The notes under the pieces were generated by a model that was given only the letters and a program-made list of their open reading frames with translations, was not told the origin of the DNA and did not search any database. A stretch of DNA of 64,000 bases from Thelonectria olida. Taxonomy: Eukaryota; Ascomycota; Sordariomycetes; Hypocreales; Nectriaceae. The translations under genes and the position numbers were made by a program. Shown in pieces: positions 24,727-36,136 of this stretch. How positions within the stretch are numbered: position 1 is the stretch's first letter; each line of letters starts with the position of its first letter. Location: the NCBI GenBank assembly GCA_020736575.1, contig JAGPYM010000013.1:976640-1040639 (forward strand). Direction: 5' to 3'.

Positions 24727-24894
24727 TCATCCAGATCGTTGTGGTGTGGAGAATCCCCTGGCGACGGGCTTGATAACGAGTGTGACGGCTGCGCAGACGA
24801 TGATCAGGCTGCATGCGATCTTTGTCATTTCGAATCCGAATATCTTGCCGAGATGGTCGCTATTGGGGAGGCTTTCCAAGTTGACGTTCGCCAT
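24727..24894 (-). CDS. Possible small membrane protein, 55 residues
   Basis: A minus frame from ATG at 24894 to TGA at 24727 encodes one hydrophobic helix, MTKIACSLIIVCAAVTLVI, followed by basic residues KPVAR. A hydrophobic segment LDLPVFTALSVALL lies in frame upstream, after a possible intron (GTAAGG donor at about 25006, CTTTACAG acceptor). A further hydrophobic segment lies downstream in another frame. It may be part of a longer membrane-protein gene whose model I could not resolve, or a decayed one. No family is recognised. Confidence 0.22.
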   Translation of the reverse strand: MANVNLESLPNSDHLGKIFGFEMTKIACSLIIVCAAVTLVIKPVARGFSTPQRSG

Positions 24895-25592
24895 TGTCGA
24901 GTTGTGCGAGGGATCAGAGGAAAGCAATGCAACGGACAATGCAGTGAAGACGGGTAGGTCCAGATAGACTGTAAAGAGAGAATGTACACCACCAACCTTA
25001 CCCAGGTATTTATACCAGAAGACACGGAAATCCTTTGACTTGTCATGCCCTCGTATCTCTATGGTCTAAACCTCATCGGCCTCAAATGAAACCTACCTGA
25101 CTGCTGGACTCTCCATCGCCTACGCCGCAAGTTTGTTGGAATGCGGGATTGGAGATCTACCTTCAAGTCCGGCCCCAAGGTGGCCGGAGGGTTGGAGACT
25201 GGTCTCCTAAAGTTAGACTACATAGATAGATTCTCTCCTTTTGTCATTTAGTATCTCAATCGATCATCTATATCGTATTATATCTAATCTTAGGTATTTC
25301 AACAAAGCTCACAGCGGCAAAGCAACCCTCGGCTGAAGCCATAGCCATTTCCACACGTCCGCCAAACCAACTACACTTGGAGTTCCATGTCAGCCAAACC
25401 CCGCGTGGCTTGTCAATCGGCTGACAAGGCCTCACCGATCTATTCCATTTCAAACTTGATTCACGCTGCTGTTTGGCGAGCTGAGGTGCCTTGTCTTCAC
25501 GTTAAGGGTACATCGGCCTGTTTTCCTGGGTCCCTCTATGCCTTTTTGAAACATACAGCGAAAACTCTTCTCAATACCCAGATCATGAGCAG
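24895..25592. other. Intergenic, no gene seen
   Basis: The stretch holds short AT-rich segments around 25225-25290. Open frames at 25387-25680 on both strands are short and lack motifs. Confidence 0.45.
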
Positions 25593-26781
25593 CTAGCAAG
25601 TGACTGTCCATCCAGTAAAGGCCATCTCTACCACGACAGGAGCAAACATAATGATGCTCACTATCTGTCCAAACCCCCACTCATTGCCAGCATACTCTCT
25701 CTCAATTCCTCGTAACATCCGCTCCTGTATATCCCGAAGGCGGAAGATGCAATATAGTAATATTCCATTCAAAGCCGCCGGAATGAAAAGAAACAGGCCC
25801 CTCATAAGTTTGGATCGCTTCCACGGCATCTCCATGTATGCTCGAGCCTGGGACATTGCAGCTGTGATTCTGCGATGATCATCCATTTCTACATCATCGC
25901 GCTCCATTCTGCGAACGTGTGCGATGACGAGATGCCAAATGATGCACAGGTAGATCAATATCGAAGCAGCCATCTCTGCACCCGCAAGTAGCCGGGACTC
26001 CCACGACGTAAAACGCCCGATGGTCCCGAAACACATCTCTTCCACCCTACTGAATTCTTCATCCGTCACCAGGGTGCTCCCCCCAGGCCCTTTGCCTTCC
26101 CCAATGCGCAGCGGTGCCCAGTTGTGTAGTGCTTGCGACACAAAAGGATAAAGGAACACGACGCCTAGCAACGAGAACAGGAGCAGCCGGAGACCGTGGT
26201 TCTGTCGCTCCTCTTCAATTTTCCTCTCGGCCCTTGATTCTCTTGATTCAATCCGGACAGGCAGCAACCCAATGGGGTAGACCAGAGGCAGTATACACGC
26301 GACCGACATGGCCAGGGCGATTTCCGCCTCGCTGGCACCAAATCCAGCCGTCGATACACCAAAGTCCTTGTCCACCAGCACCACAATGGATGCGATATTA
26401 GCAGACAGGGCAAAGTAGATGGCGAAGCTGAAGAATGCTTCAAAGCCGGCTTTTGTCACGGATTGCAAGCATGTCCACTTGTGCCCTTGCTTGTCTTGGC
26501 CGATCATAACAGCCGCCGCGAGTCCAACCGCGAGGGCTATTTGAACGACATAACCGATTGAAATCTTGTATGTTAGCTTGGCTCAAAACTCGTCGGCAAG
26601 TGGACTGGCTTACTCCTATGCCCGAGATGTCGGGATTTCCACCGCCCCAGATGGCAACACATATGTACTGCTTACAATAAGTGAGGTTGCTCTTGGTAAA
26701 ATCTGTTTCGATTCGGAGCTGTTTGAGATAGTCGTCGAAGCCGTGTAATGACTGCAGGCTGGTGCAGTTGGGCTCACTCAT
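25593..26781 (-). CDS. Uncharacterised multipass fungal membrane protein
   Basis: Two exons: the first (about 26609-26781) starts MSEPNCTSLQSLHGFDDYL and ends GGGNPDISGIG; after a GTAAGC..CAAG intron the second resumes ISIGYVVQIALAVGLAAAV. The motif DI(A/S)GIG followed by a membrane helix near Tyr-Gln is common in a large family of fungal membrane proteins of unknown role. About six to seven hydrophobic segments can be seen, e.g. FFSFAIYFALSANIASIVVL, ALAMSVACILPLVYPIGLL, LLLFSLLGVVFLYPF, ILIYLCIIWHLVIA, LFLFIPAALNGILLYCIF and IVSIIMFAPVVVEMAF. The product is about 375 residues. It is divergent from the Cys-rich protein gene at 27471. Confidence 0.75.
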
Positions 26782-27470
26782 GGCTCAGATGTTGCGATCG
26801 CTGGGCTGGTGTGTCGATGCTTCACACGAGTGTTGAGAAAGTGACTTTTCCAGAATCCCGCAACGGGTTGGCTCGCCATTATCAAGCCCAGATTGTTCAC
26901 ATGAACCAGCTCACTCGCGACCAGTTTCCCCGAAGGCGCCCCCTGAAAACTATTTGTAACGGTCGTCAAATGGAATGTCGAGCCGTTGCACAAGCTCAGC
27001 CTCAATACAACCCTATAAGTTTAAAGGCATGAGCTAGTGATCAGACTACTGGCGATAGATGGTGGTCAATTGGCCAGAAGGTGTGCCAACTAAGGTGGTA
27101 TGTAGCTGGAGGCGTCTCAGCCGCATAAAGGCAGAACGCCAAGGCAGTCTGGTCCTGATCGGTCACTTGGTGTTCAATGAACGTACCCGTCGGTTGCATC
27201 TGTGAGGGGCACGGGTTGAGCGACGTAACTATCGTAACAAGCTCTGTCAACCTATGTGAACCACACAGACGCAACCGACGGCCAAGTTGATACTCTATTT
27301 CTAAAAGTAGAGAAAGAAGCTCCAAAGTTAGTATTAGTGCAAGGCAGTGGAAACTGATATATCCCCGAATTTTCCTTCAACCCGCTTGCTGAGGCCCGTT
27401 CTTCTTCTCTTCCCTCCATGCAAACTCGCAAACTGCCCACACAATCTCGAGCCGGTAGCCGGTTTCAAGC
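26782..27470. other. Divergent intergenic region
   Basis: Promoters of the multipass membrane protein (minus) and the Cys-rich protein (plus) must lie here. I see no further gene or repeat. Confidence 0.5.
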
Positions 27471-28474
27471 ATGCCGAGTTATTTTCCAACACTTATAACC
27501 TTAGTTACAGCTGCTCTCAGCTATTTTTGTATGCCAGTTGAGTCCGAGCCTGATGCCACGAGCCATTTCACAACGTGCATTTCTCCATCACGGCCTCTCG
27601 TCACCCCGCCACCATCCACATTAGCTCAAGCCAAACTCGCTGAAAGACAAGAACTCAGGCCAGATACCTGCGCATATATCGAAAGCAAGTCCATTGTTTC
27701 TCATGTTCATATTGTTTGCTAAATGTCTAGATGAGCCTCTCACCTGCGGCGGATCTCGCACCTGCACGTCGTCGAGCAGACAATTGACCGAATACGTTGG
27801 TTGTTGTGACAAAGAGGAAAGCTGTGAGATATACACCACCTGCTACGATGCCACAATTCCATCAGGATTGGAGAAGACAGATTCCCTTATTCTCCCCTGG
27901 TGAGTATTAAACTGCGACTCTGAACTTGACGAGATATTGACCCTACTACGAAGTTCTGGGCGACAACCATTTTGTGCCACTGTTGTTTGGCCCCAGGGCT
28001 CGAAGACTGCATTCATATGTGCCGAGCAGCCTACTACGATAACAGTTGATCCAATCAAAGAGTCAACGACGTCTAGTTCACAGCCAACATCCACAACCGC
28101 TGCAGCCGGCGGTGGCGACACAGACGACGGCGCTGCATCAGGACCATTGACAGGTGAGCTGATATCGACTCGAACTGTCCTCGTACGTGCACTTACTCGC
28201 AAGACAAGACTTGACGCTGGAGCAGAGAATCGGCATCGGCGTTGGGTGTGGTGCGGCAGGTTTGGCATTTGCTGCCGGGGTTGGGTACGTTTGAGTCAAG
28301 GCGAGGAGCTTCTAAGATTTGAGTGGTTACTAATTGTTGCAACTTAGGTATTGTGCTTGTCGCTCACGGAGAAGAAGAAGGTCAAGGAAGCGTGATGCAG
28401 GTGCGCAAGGAGTTGGAGTTGAAGGGCTTGGTAAATCACCAGAAATGAGAGATAGGTTCAATGTACCTCCCTAG
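27471..28474 (+). CDS. Cys-rich extracellular protein with one C-terminal membrane helix
   Basis: Five exons. A signal peptide-like start (MPSYFPTLITLVTAALSYF) is followed by a Cys-rich ectodomain: DTCAYIENEPLTCGGSRTC, VGCCDKEESCEIYTTCYD, then after an intron CSGRQPFCATVV and FICAEQ. This CX..TC..GCC...C pattern is common in fungal surface proteins of unknown role. A Ser/Thr/Gly-rich stalk, a short hydrophobic helix (IGIGVGCGAAGLAFAAGVG) and a very basic inner tail (YCACRSRRRRRSRKR) follow. The first intron (27685-27730) begins GCAAGT, so it is a GC-AG intron; using it is the only way I found to keep the Cys motif in frame. The topology suggests a cell-surface sensor or wall-associated protein. 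Confidence 0.7.
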
Positions 28475-28953
28475 GTAGTTGAGTATCTTAACTATATAAC
28501 TTTACATGAAAGTTCGGCTAAGATAACAAATATCTAGAGACTAAGACGAATTTGATGTCCCTTATAATATTCATATAGCCGTCAGTGGGCTGACCCAGCC
28601 AAACCCAATCGTGACCTTATCTTAACCCACGGTGAGATTAACAGTCTAAACTTAAGGGAAATTGCGCATTGTGGCAGGGCTCGGAGACCCCTTGTGGAAA
28701 ACCCCTTCCTTTCCGGACTGACAGACCTGGCCCTTTCGAACAGATATTCCCTTCCTAGCCTTTTGGGCTGTTGGGCTGTTTTCCCTGCTGCTTGCTTGGC
28801 CCCTTCAAACTAGCTATACGAGACTAAGCCAGCATTAAGGCCGGCTGTGAAGCGTAAAGATGTCTAACAAGGAAATGGCAAGCGTTTAACGGTAATGACT
28901 GATGGTTCTTCTATGTCCCTCTAATCGAGCTATGTTTCTATCCTGACCTACTT
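28475..28953. other. Intergenic between convergent genes
   Basis: It is AT-rich around 28480-28640, with no coding frame and no clear repeat. Confidence 0.5.
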
Positions 28954-30176
28954 TCACTTGCGCAGATCGCTATGCAGCACATCAATGTCAGGATTCCTAC
29001 CCAGATTCTCAAGAGGCTTCGTCCTGTTATTAAACAGGAACTTCAGCAGCCCGGCCGTGACCTGATCTAGTGCCTTCTCAACCTTCTTTCCATTTAATGT
29101 CCCAAACGCCTGGTCTACCATAGGTTGCGACGCAGGCGGGACCTGATACGCCGTCAGCAGCAACGGCACGTCCGTAAAAGCATAGTGCTGCGTGTTCCTC
29201 ACAACCAGGTCCATCTTGGGGGCGTCAATCTTTTTATAAAACTCGTCAAAGTCGACCACGGGCTCGCCGCCGTTAGCTACTAGCACAAAAGGCTTACCCT
29301 TAATGCCTTGGTCGCCCACGGATCCGTAGATTGGGCCGTCTATATTGAGCCCCCCGATGACGCGAGGGTCCCGCAGGGCAGTTTCGGCGGCAGTGGACCC
29401 GCCGAAGGAGTGTCCGTAGACGGCGACCTTGTGAGGGTTGAAGGTGCCTGGGAAGTTGGCGACGAGGGTATCTGCGACGGTAGTGTTGGAGAGTTGGGAG
29501 ATGAGGAAGGATTCATCGCCCGTGCGGACCTGGACCGGTTAGTCTATGATGTTCACCGAGTTGTTCAGTCATGATGATTGAGTTGGGCTGGGAATGGACT
29601 TACCTCTAGCTCCCGGAGAGTTAACGACTGGTTCGAAGCGGCTGAAGGTTGGGCGTAAGCAGCGCTCCCGTCAGGAAACTCAACGACCATCGCCTCATAC
29701 GTATGGTCGACCGTCATGACGATATACCCCAGACTCGCCACCGACCTCGCCAGCGCACCATATACAAGTCTCGTGCCTCCGTAGCCCGGCGAAAACACAG
29801 CCACGGGAAACTCCTTCTTCCTCTCCCTACGGCTCACATGCAAATTGACCGTCGAAACATCGCAAAATTCCATTTCAAACTTTTCAATCATGCCCTGCGG
29901 CAGGCCAAGGGACTCGCCCACTTGGCCAAAGACGCTCGCCGTGAGAGGCGGCATGTACGGCACAACTTGCGCCTTGCAGCCGTACCGAGCATCGACGGGG
30001 AGGTATGCCGACACCATGATGCGGCGCTTGGTGTTGGCCTCGGGTGCAAAGGGGTCTATTCGGCTCGGGTCGACGAGCTCAATGTGCTTAACGGCGACAG
30101 CGTAAGGACCCGGTGGAGGGGGCACGAGGAGGGCCTGGGCGGCCCCGAAGAGTAGAGGGAGTGCCAGGAGATGCAT
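28954..30176 (-). CDS. Secreted alpha/beta hydrolase (PAF-acetylhydrolase-like)
   Basis: Two exons, with an intron at about 29535-29605. The N-terminus MHLLALPLLFGAAQALLVPPPPGPY is a signal peptide. The hydrolase core has the oxyanion region FPVAVFSPGYGGTRLVYGAL, a strand GYIVMTVDHTYEA, the nucleophile elbow YGHSFGGSTAAE (G-H-S-F-G), an Asp in INIDGPIYG-like context (LNIDGPIYGS) and a late His in NTQHYAFTDVP. This order resembles the platelet-activating-factor acetylhydrolase/lipase group of fungal secreted hydrolases. It probably cleaves short-chain esters outside the cell. All catalytic residues are present. The substrate is unknown. Confidence 0.85.
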
Positions 30177-30748
30177 TGCTAGGTGAATTGAGCTGTTTTT
30201 GAAGAAGCTTACCTTCAGAACGCACTCTCAGAGGATCATAGCGACCGCGTCGTCTACTTATACGAGATGGCTCTCTTGGTGCCGGTTCCTTCGGGTTGCC
30301 GCTACACAGCCAGCCAAAAAGAGGATTGTGGCAGCTCCCACATTGGAATTGCGCCACTGCGGCCACGCGTAAGTTAGCTCCATTGCCTTCTTATGAATGG
30401 CCAAGGTAATGATCTACGCGTCCATGCTTCCTCTTGGCAATCGGTCTTTGCCCAAGCCTCGTTCAGTCGTACGTTAAGCACGAGCTGATGCGCCTCACTA
30501 TTGGTTCGCTCGCTTCTATTTCTTGCTCCGTCTTCGACTTCACGCGAAGACCGGGTTTGGCGATCATGGCTCCACAGCTCCAGGGCGACCTTGGTTGTCT
30601 GTACTTGAGGTTTTGACTGACAAATAATATGGTACAGTACCTGACTTGTTATTCTCTGAAAATCTTCCGTCTTTGCATTTCTCAGTCTTTATTCTTAGGT
30701 TTTTCTCCATTCACATCCAGGATGATACCATCATTAATAAACACGGAC
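30177..30748. other. Divergent intergenic region
   Basis: The stretch lies between the secreted hydrolase (minus) and the decayed Zn2Cys6 gene (plus). A frame at 30629 continues into the pseudogene but its upstream part is not coding-like. Confidence 0.5.
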
Positions 30749-31273
30749 ATGGCCAAGGGAACCAGGACCAACGTGAAGCAATCCAAATACGGCTGTTTCA
30801 CTTGCAAGTATGACCACCCAAGCCAAGCCTTGTCACATAGATACATTGTGCTACCAGCCGTGTCCAGAGCTCGACGAATCAAATGCGATCAGGCCAAGCC
30901 AGCCTGTCGACGTTGCTTGACTGCAAAGCGGCCGTGCCAAGGCTATCCACGCGGAGCAACTCCCTGTCCGTCGCCCAGAACTGCATCGGCTGCGTCTTTA
31001 TCGTCGTTGTTATCATCGCTTTCGCAATCAGCCTCTTCATCATCGTCAGCCGCTGTCTACCCTTTGAGCTCAACCACACTCCATCCCGCATATTTCCCAA
31101 GCGCTTTCGTTAACCTTGCGTCCACTTGCCTTGTGCAAAGTCCCCGTCGGGCTAGGAATGACCTCGAACTGGCATTCTAGTCTCGCACCGTGCCGCAATT
31201 GACCCAGTCAATCCTGTCTGTACGAACTGCAGTCGAAACATTTGGTGCATCTTATTATGGTCAAAAATGCTGA
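30749..31273 (+). pseudogene. Broken Zn2Cys6 transcription factor (Fungal_trans_2 type)
   Basis: From ATG at 30749 (MAKGTRTNVKQSKYG) a zinc cluster is intact once the intron at about 30810-30867 is removed: GCFTCKARRIKCDQAK then CRRCLTAKRPCQGY. A Ser-rich linker follows. The frame meets TAG at 31178-31180 after LELAF, yet the same frame stays open and looks like the start of the usual effector region: SRTVPQLTQSI, then VRTAVETFGASYYG, matching the family pattern (RT.P.L......VRHAV.A.GA). The expected codon at the stop is Trp (TGG), so one G-to-A change explains it. The frame ends at 31273, far short of the 400-600 residues usual for the family, where a repeat relic begins. Confidence 0.7.
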
Positions 31274-31312
31274 TAATCTAGGCACACAATAGAGGTCGAT
31301 GCAGGCCAACCT

Positions 31313-31700
31313 TAGCTTACATCTATCACAATAAGCTTCTTAATAGGGCTTACAGATATAATTTATTATATATTATAACTGCAGCTAGATAATTGGTTAG
31401 TCCCCTGGCTACTAAACGGGCAATGCAAAGGTCTGTTAAACGCAGACTTGCATAAGCTCGTGAAGCGTTCCATGCCACCATCCACTATGCCAAGGAATCT
31501 TGTTCTATTTGCTTGAGGTACTTTCTCCTGTATAATAACCCATAAGCTGTACCCAAAATGGCATTCTTTGGTATTTAAGCTAAAGGAGACCTTGCCATAG
31601 GTAGACTAGATTCCTGCGAAACTTGATATGTCTCCATTTCGGCTTCAGTCAATTAAAAACATCTACCCGGGGCCAATCTTGCCATTAAAGCGTGCTCTAA
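31313..31700. repeat. Lightly mutated copy of a dispersed repeat
   Basis: The segment at about 31318-31362 aligns with 57424-57470: CACAATAAGCTTCTTAATAG here and TATAATAAGCTTTTTAATAG there. Differences are mostly C-to-T at CpA in the other copy. The part at 31400-31510 has an open frame interrupted by TAA where CAA would continue it, suggesting a former coding element. I cannot name the transposon family. Confidence 0.5.
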
Positions 31701-31728
31701 TGCTGCCTTGACTATCAGGAGTGCTGCC

Positions 31729-34049
31729 CTATCGAAAGACTTTAAGAAAGGCCTCCCTAATTGTTGATCTCATAACCTTCTTCGGATGTTTAGGGTCAGG
31801 GTTAGGGTTGAGATGTTTGCTTGGCTCTTCGTCCTGGCCAAAATGCGGGTATGGGTTCCAAAAAGCACTAAGGTCAAAAGGCTCGTCAACCTTTAGTTGA
31901 GGAGGCGAAAAAACATCGTTGGTGCCCGTGGTAACAGCTCTTCCGGACCAATCACTTTCATAACCGTCGTCCTCGCGGGACTCGGGCTGCATGGGGTGTT
32001 GTGTCACTGGTTGAATGTCGCGCCAGAGCGCGTAGTCAAGCTGAGGTGAGAGTGAGGTGTCTTCGAGCGCTAATGTTTCCTTTGGACCGAGCGATCTGGA
32101 AGCACTGCTACTAGTGACTTCTTCGAGCAGCTCTCTTCCGAGTCCATAGACTCCAACCGGACGGGTACGCGCATTAGAGCCTTCAGAGTTCTTGATGACC
32201 ATTGAGGGCTGAGAGGGAGTGCTGTCCTTGGGGATGGAATATGCCGGGTCTTCGGCATCGCCGTTGTCGTAGGGGATATAGCGGTTGACATAGCGGTCGA
32301 AAGCTTTGTCAAAGGGGCTGTCATTAGGGTTGGAGGTTTCAGCCGCGGACTTGGCCGGGGTGAGCTTAGCCAGGCCCGGCTGGACGTCTAGAGATTCTTT
32401 CCCACCCCCCGACGTGGCCAGCTCACTCTCCGGCAAAGCAACTTTTGGTGCTGGGAGCGGAGAGTGAGCACGACGTATAGTCACCGTGGTTTCGGATGGC
32501 ATTCGCTCCTCGCGAGGAGGCGCAGTGTTCCAGTCAGCAGTCGCTTCGTCGTCAAATTTCCTGGCCACCATAGGAGGTTGTCGGAATTGAGTCGCAGTGC
32601 TCCAGTCAGCAGTTGCTTCAGCATCAAAATCCTCACCCGCTGCGAAAGGACTTGGATCAGAGTGGTTGGGGACCTCTGGCTCTTTTGGAGGCTGTTGGCC
32701 AAGAATTGGCATAGCTCTCTGATGCTCGCTTGTTGACGGCGGTTGGTAAGGAATGTATTGCCGGCCGAAGTCACCATTTAGACCATGTGATTCCCCCAGC
32801 GAGCTGAGCGAGTGGTTCTCCTCTCGGAATTTTGGAAGATAGGAAGCATCTTTCGACGATCTGTTCATGTATCAGCATGGCTCTTAACACTTCCCTTAAC
32901 AGCGCACAGAACTCACTGAGAAGACGGACTTGGGCTAGAACGCCCTGATGAGTCTGAATGCTTCACCCAAGCATGCGTGGCAGCTGCAGCAGCTGTCATT
33001 CGCCCACGGGGATCTGCCACCATGATTCGCATGATGAAATCACAACACTCCTCGCTCGCGCCGCGATCACGAAGAGGCTGGACCCAGAGCATCTTTTTCT
33101 GCACGGCGTACCGGCCCAGGTCTCCAGGGTTAGGAAACGCAGGCTTTTGCGTCCGCAATCGAAAGATGACTTCGCCCAGCGCCCACATGTCTACAGCTCG
33201 CGTGTACGAGAAGGCGCTGTTGCTCTCGCCCACCTCATCGTCGAGAATCAGGCCAAGCACTTCGGGGGCTATGTATCCTTGGGTCCCGATGACTGTTCGA
33301 AGGGCTGTCGCAGTTCCTTCTGCGCGCTTGCAAATGCCAAAGTCTGCAATCTTTACCCACCACTCGGGGCCCCTTTCCTCCACAAGTATGTTCTAAGTTG
33401 AAGATTAGAGGGTGGGTTCAAGGACGAGAGCAGAGAGGCGCAGGGCACAAACAGCAGGTTTCAAGTCCCGATGAGCAAAGCCCGCCTCGTGCATGAACTC
33501 CAGGGCTTCTGCAAGCTGCCATGCAATCTTCCGGGCTTCGTCGTCTGCAAACGGTCGATTCATGTACTGTCTGAGATCGCCATTGGCCATATGCTCCATG
33601 GCGATGCGGATCGTGGTTTCGGTTTCGTACCAGCCAAACGACTTGACAAAGCAGCCGGCGTACTATTTATCAACCAATTGTCAGCTGAGCAGCTCCACTG
33701 ATGCGAAATTGGGTGAAGTTATTGCAGCGCTCACATTAGGATGGGAAAACTTGGCGACCGCCTCCAATTCTCGAGTGTAGTCCACGGCCTCGTCCTCGAA
33801 TTCCTTCTTGACCTCCTTGACTGCGCGCAGCTTGCCAGCGCTGTCGCCGGCTATGCAAGTCTCGAGCCACACTCTGCCAAACGTTCCCTCGCCTAGTGCC
33901 TTTTCCCATCGCCATGTCTCCTCTCGCTTCTCTCTCCTCCTACGCGAGCTGCGGCTAGATATGTAGCGAACATGTCGGGTTTCGTTCGAGGCAAAGGTCG
34001 TTGCTAGTTTCGAGTCTCGCACGTAGTCTGATCGGTACTGCGCTTCCAT
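31729..34049 (-). CDS. Ser/Thr protein kinase with long fungal-specific tail
   Basis: Four exons. The kinase domain (from about residue 45) has Gly loop LGEGTFGRVWLE, Lys in RAVKEVKKEF, catalytic loop HRDLKPANILVEE (the intron falls inside it), DFG in IADFGICKR and GTQGYIAPEVLGL. All catalytic residues are present. The activation segment with T-x-x-GT-x-GYIAPE resembles CAMK/checkpoint-type kinases, but no FHA domain is present, so I do not assign Rad53/Chk2. The C-terminal 380 residues are low-complexity and hold a repeated 24-residue unit (FDxEATADWxTA, twice) and end in a basic segment. I start at MEAQYRSD (34049); an in-frame Met at 34154 would add 35 residues. Role unknown. Confidence 0.88.
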
Positions 34050-36136
34050 AGTCGGTCTCGACGCTTCCCTGAGTTGTCGGTTGTGAGGGGTGCCTAGAGG
34101 CGGATGGCAAGGGACTCCGAAGGCCCGAATCGTGCCGATGTCCGACTTCGCCAAGACCTTTGGTATTTGGCACAGGGTCGAGAAAGAAGAGGGGACAAGC
34201 CCAAGATGCGACTGTGACGCAGGTGTGCATATATCGCTTCGACGCGACGCTCATCAAAGCCGAGACACAGGCGGCGACAAAGAAAAGAGACGGAGAATGG
34301 TGAGAGAGCTGAGCTTCAGACAGAGAGGGGACGACGAGGGTGGAAAGGTGGCGGCTCAGCCGCACCAGGCTGCATCTTGGATTAGTCTTGAATGGCCCCC
34401 AACGCGCCACTACTCTTTGGCCCACTTCCACCCGCAGGAACATTTCTTTGGGGTTTCTAATCCCCTTCATTGTTTCTTCCGTCAAGTCGGAAACGAGTGG
34501 CCTGCTGAAATCGCGAGCAACGTGTGTTTTCATTTACGTGGTATCATTATAGAAGGAGGGGCCTTGTCACAAACTCATTTTGTTCCATCGTAGTCACCTT
34601 CTCAGCAAAGGTGAAAAGAAAGGCAGACTATCAGACGTATTACTCATTATGCCAGGTAGTACTCGAACTTTGGAATCCTTCTTGTAAAGCTGATCCCACG
34701 TGGGTTGATAGCCTGACGGGCTGAGGGTCCATTTTGATCTGAAACCGCAGGGCTAATGAACAGTTGCTGGGAGGATTAGGTTGGGTGCCCTTTGGGGAGT
34801 CTTACTGTGCGTATAAGATTGGAGAGAGGGAGTATATCTTTTCCCTGGATTGCAGATGGGTGACTGAGGTGGTCGAGTGCTTTGAGTTGGCGAGACTAGG
34901 TTGTGACATGTCCGACCCGCCTTTATATACACATCCCCAAGGCCGATTACAGCTTACCTACATTCAGGAGCCGTATCTGGTGCGCTCTGTCTACGAAGAT
35001 GCGATTTATCTATCACAGGCATGGGTAGCCAATACGCGATTCGTCGGCATGTGCAACTGCTGCAGTTTGGTCCGCGGGTCAGGTAGCATTAAGTTCTGTT
35101 TTCATATTCAAATACATTTGCGTGCGATATGCATCCAGATACCTTTTTCAGAAAGGAAAAAAGAAAAAAAAAAAAACTTCAACTTTTCCAATAAGGAACA
35201 ATGATAAATCCCCGGGAGATGCGTCTCCTAGGTGACAGTATACCAGTCCAGGAAACTCGAGTTTAATCCAGGTACGGATCAGGGAATCGAACCCACGGCT
35301 CCGTGGTCCAGGTCCAGGTTTTGGCCACTTTTTCCGGTCCAGTGCCACTCCGCCTGGCGGCTCCCGTGGACAAAGAACTTTTGAGAACTTGCTCTTATAA
35401 AGCTTCCTTGTCAGAGAGCATGAAAGACTTGGTAAAATTAATTGACAAAATGCTTCTGCAGCTCAGCTGGCAACAAATTCTGGCCTGGTTCGGGTCGCCG
35501 TTCAAATAAGGTCGAGCAACGAAGGAAACGACGAAGGGAATGATCCTTCCCGGTTCTGGTATAGATCTTGCCTAGCCCGACAGGGGACCCTTGTTTAGCG
35601 AGTGCCCAAGCAGCGGGCTATTTACAATCAGATGAGAAAACAGGTTGTTTGCTACGTAGTAGGATATAACTGCACGTTTTTCTCGTGACGCGCTGCGACT
35701 GGGAGTGGTTTGACGTTTTCCTTGTTTATTATTTGTTGTTTACCTTTTTTTTTTTTTTGCTTTTTTTTGCTTTTTTTTTCTCACTAATTTTTTTTTGAAA
35801 CTGTGGCATGGACTGATGGGACGATGGGGCATTGGACATCAACACAAACCCAGTGCAACTTTATTTCCTCGTGGTATAAGTCATTGGCCTTCCCCAACAC
35901 AGACGAATTTATCCAAGCATCAACATATCCGCTGAGCGTGGGCTCCATTGCCTAAAGGAGGAAGGAAAGAATAAAACATCCCCATACGGGATCTATATGT
36001 AGATACAATAATAAAAAGATCTCTTTCTTTTGTCTCTTGACCATGTGACCATCCAAGGTGGTCACCGCCCATTCAAATAGCTACTTCCTCACTATCCACC
36101 CTCTCGAGGTGGACGAAAAAGAACCTGCTGTAGCAT
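34050..36136. other. Long intergenic region, no gene seen
   Basis: 2.1 kb upstream of the kinase and downstream of the LPMO gene. It contains a T-tract listed separately and a tRNA-like T-arm that I rejected. Open frames at 34090-34593 and 34764-35204 lack any motif. Confidence 0.5.
35744..35797. repeat. Poly-T/GC interrupted tract
   Basis: Runs of 8 to 14 T are separated by GC dinucleotides, followed by another T8 run. It is a simple-sequence tract in the intergenic region. Confidence 0.9.

Noticed and set aside
24553..24957. Plus frame with Cys and Asp pairs (ECDGCADDDQAACDLC)
   Set aside because: It looks like a metal-binding motif but is antisense to hydrophobic frames and has no family match that I know; probably chance.
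35281..35310. tRNA-like T-arm on the minus strand (GGGTTCGATTCCC)
   Set aside because: Only three base pairs close around the loop, and neither a matching acceptor stem nor D and anticodon arms can be built from the flanking sequence.
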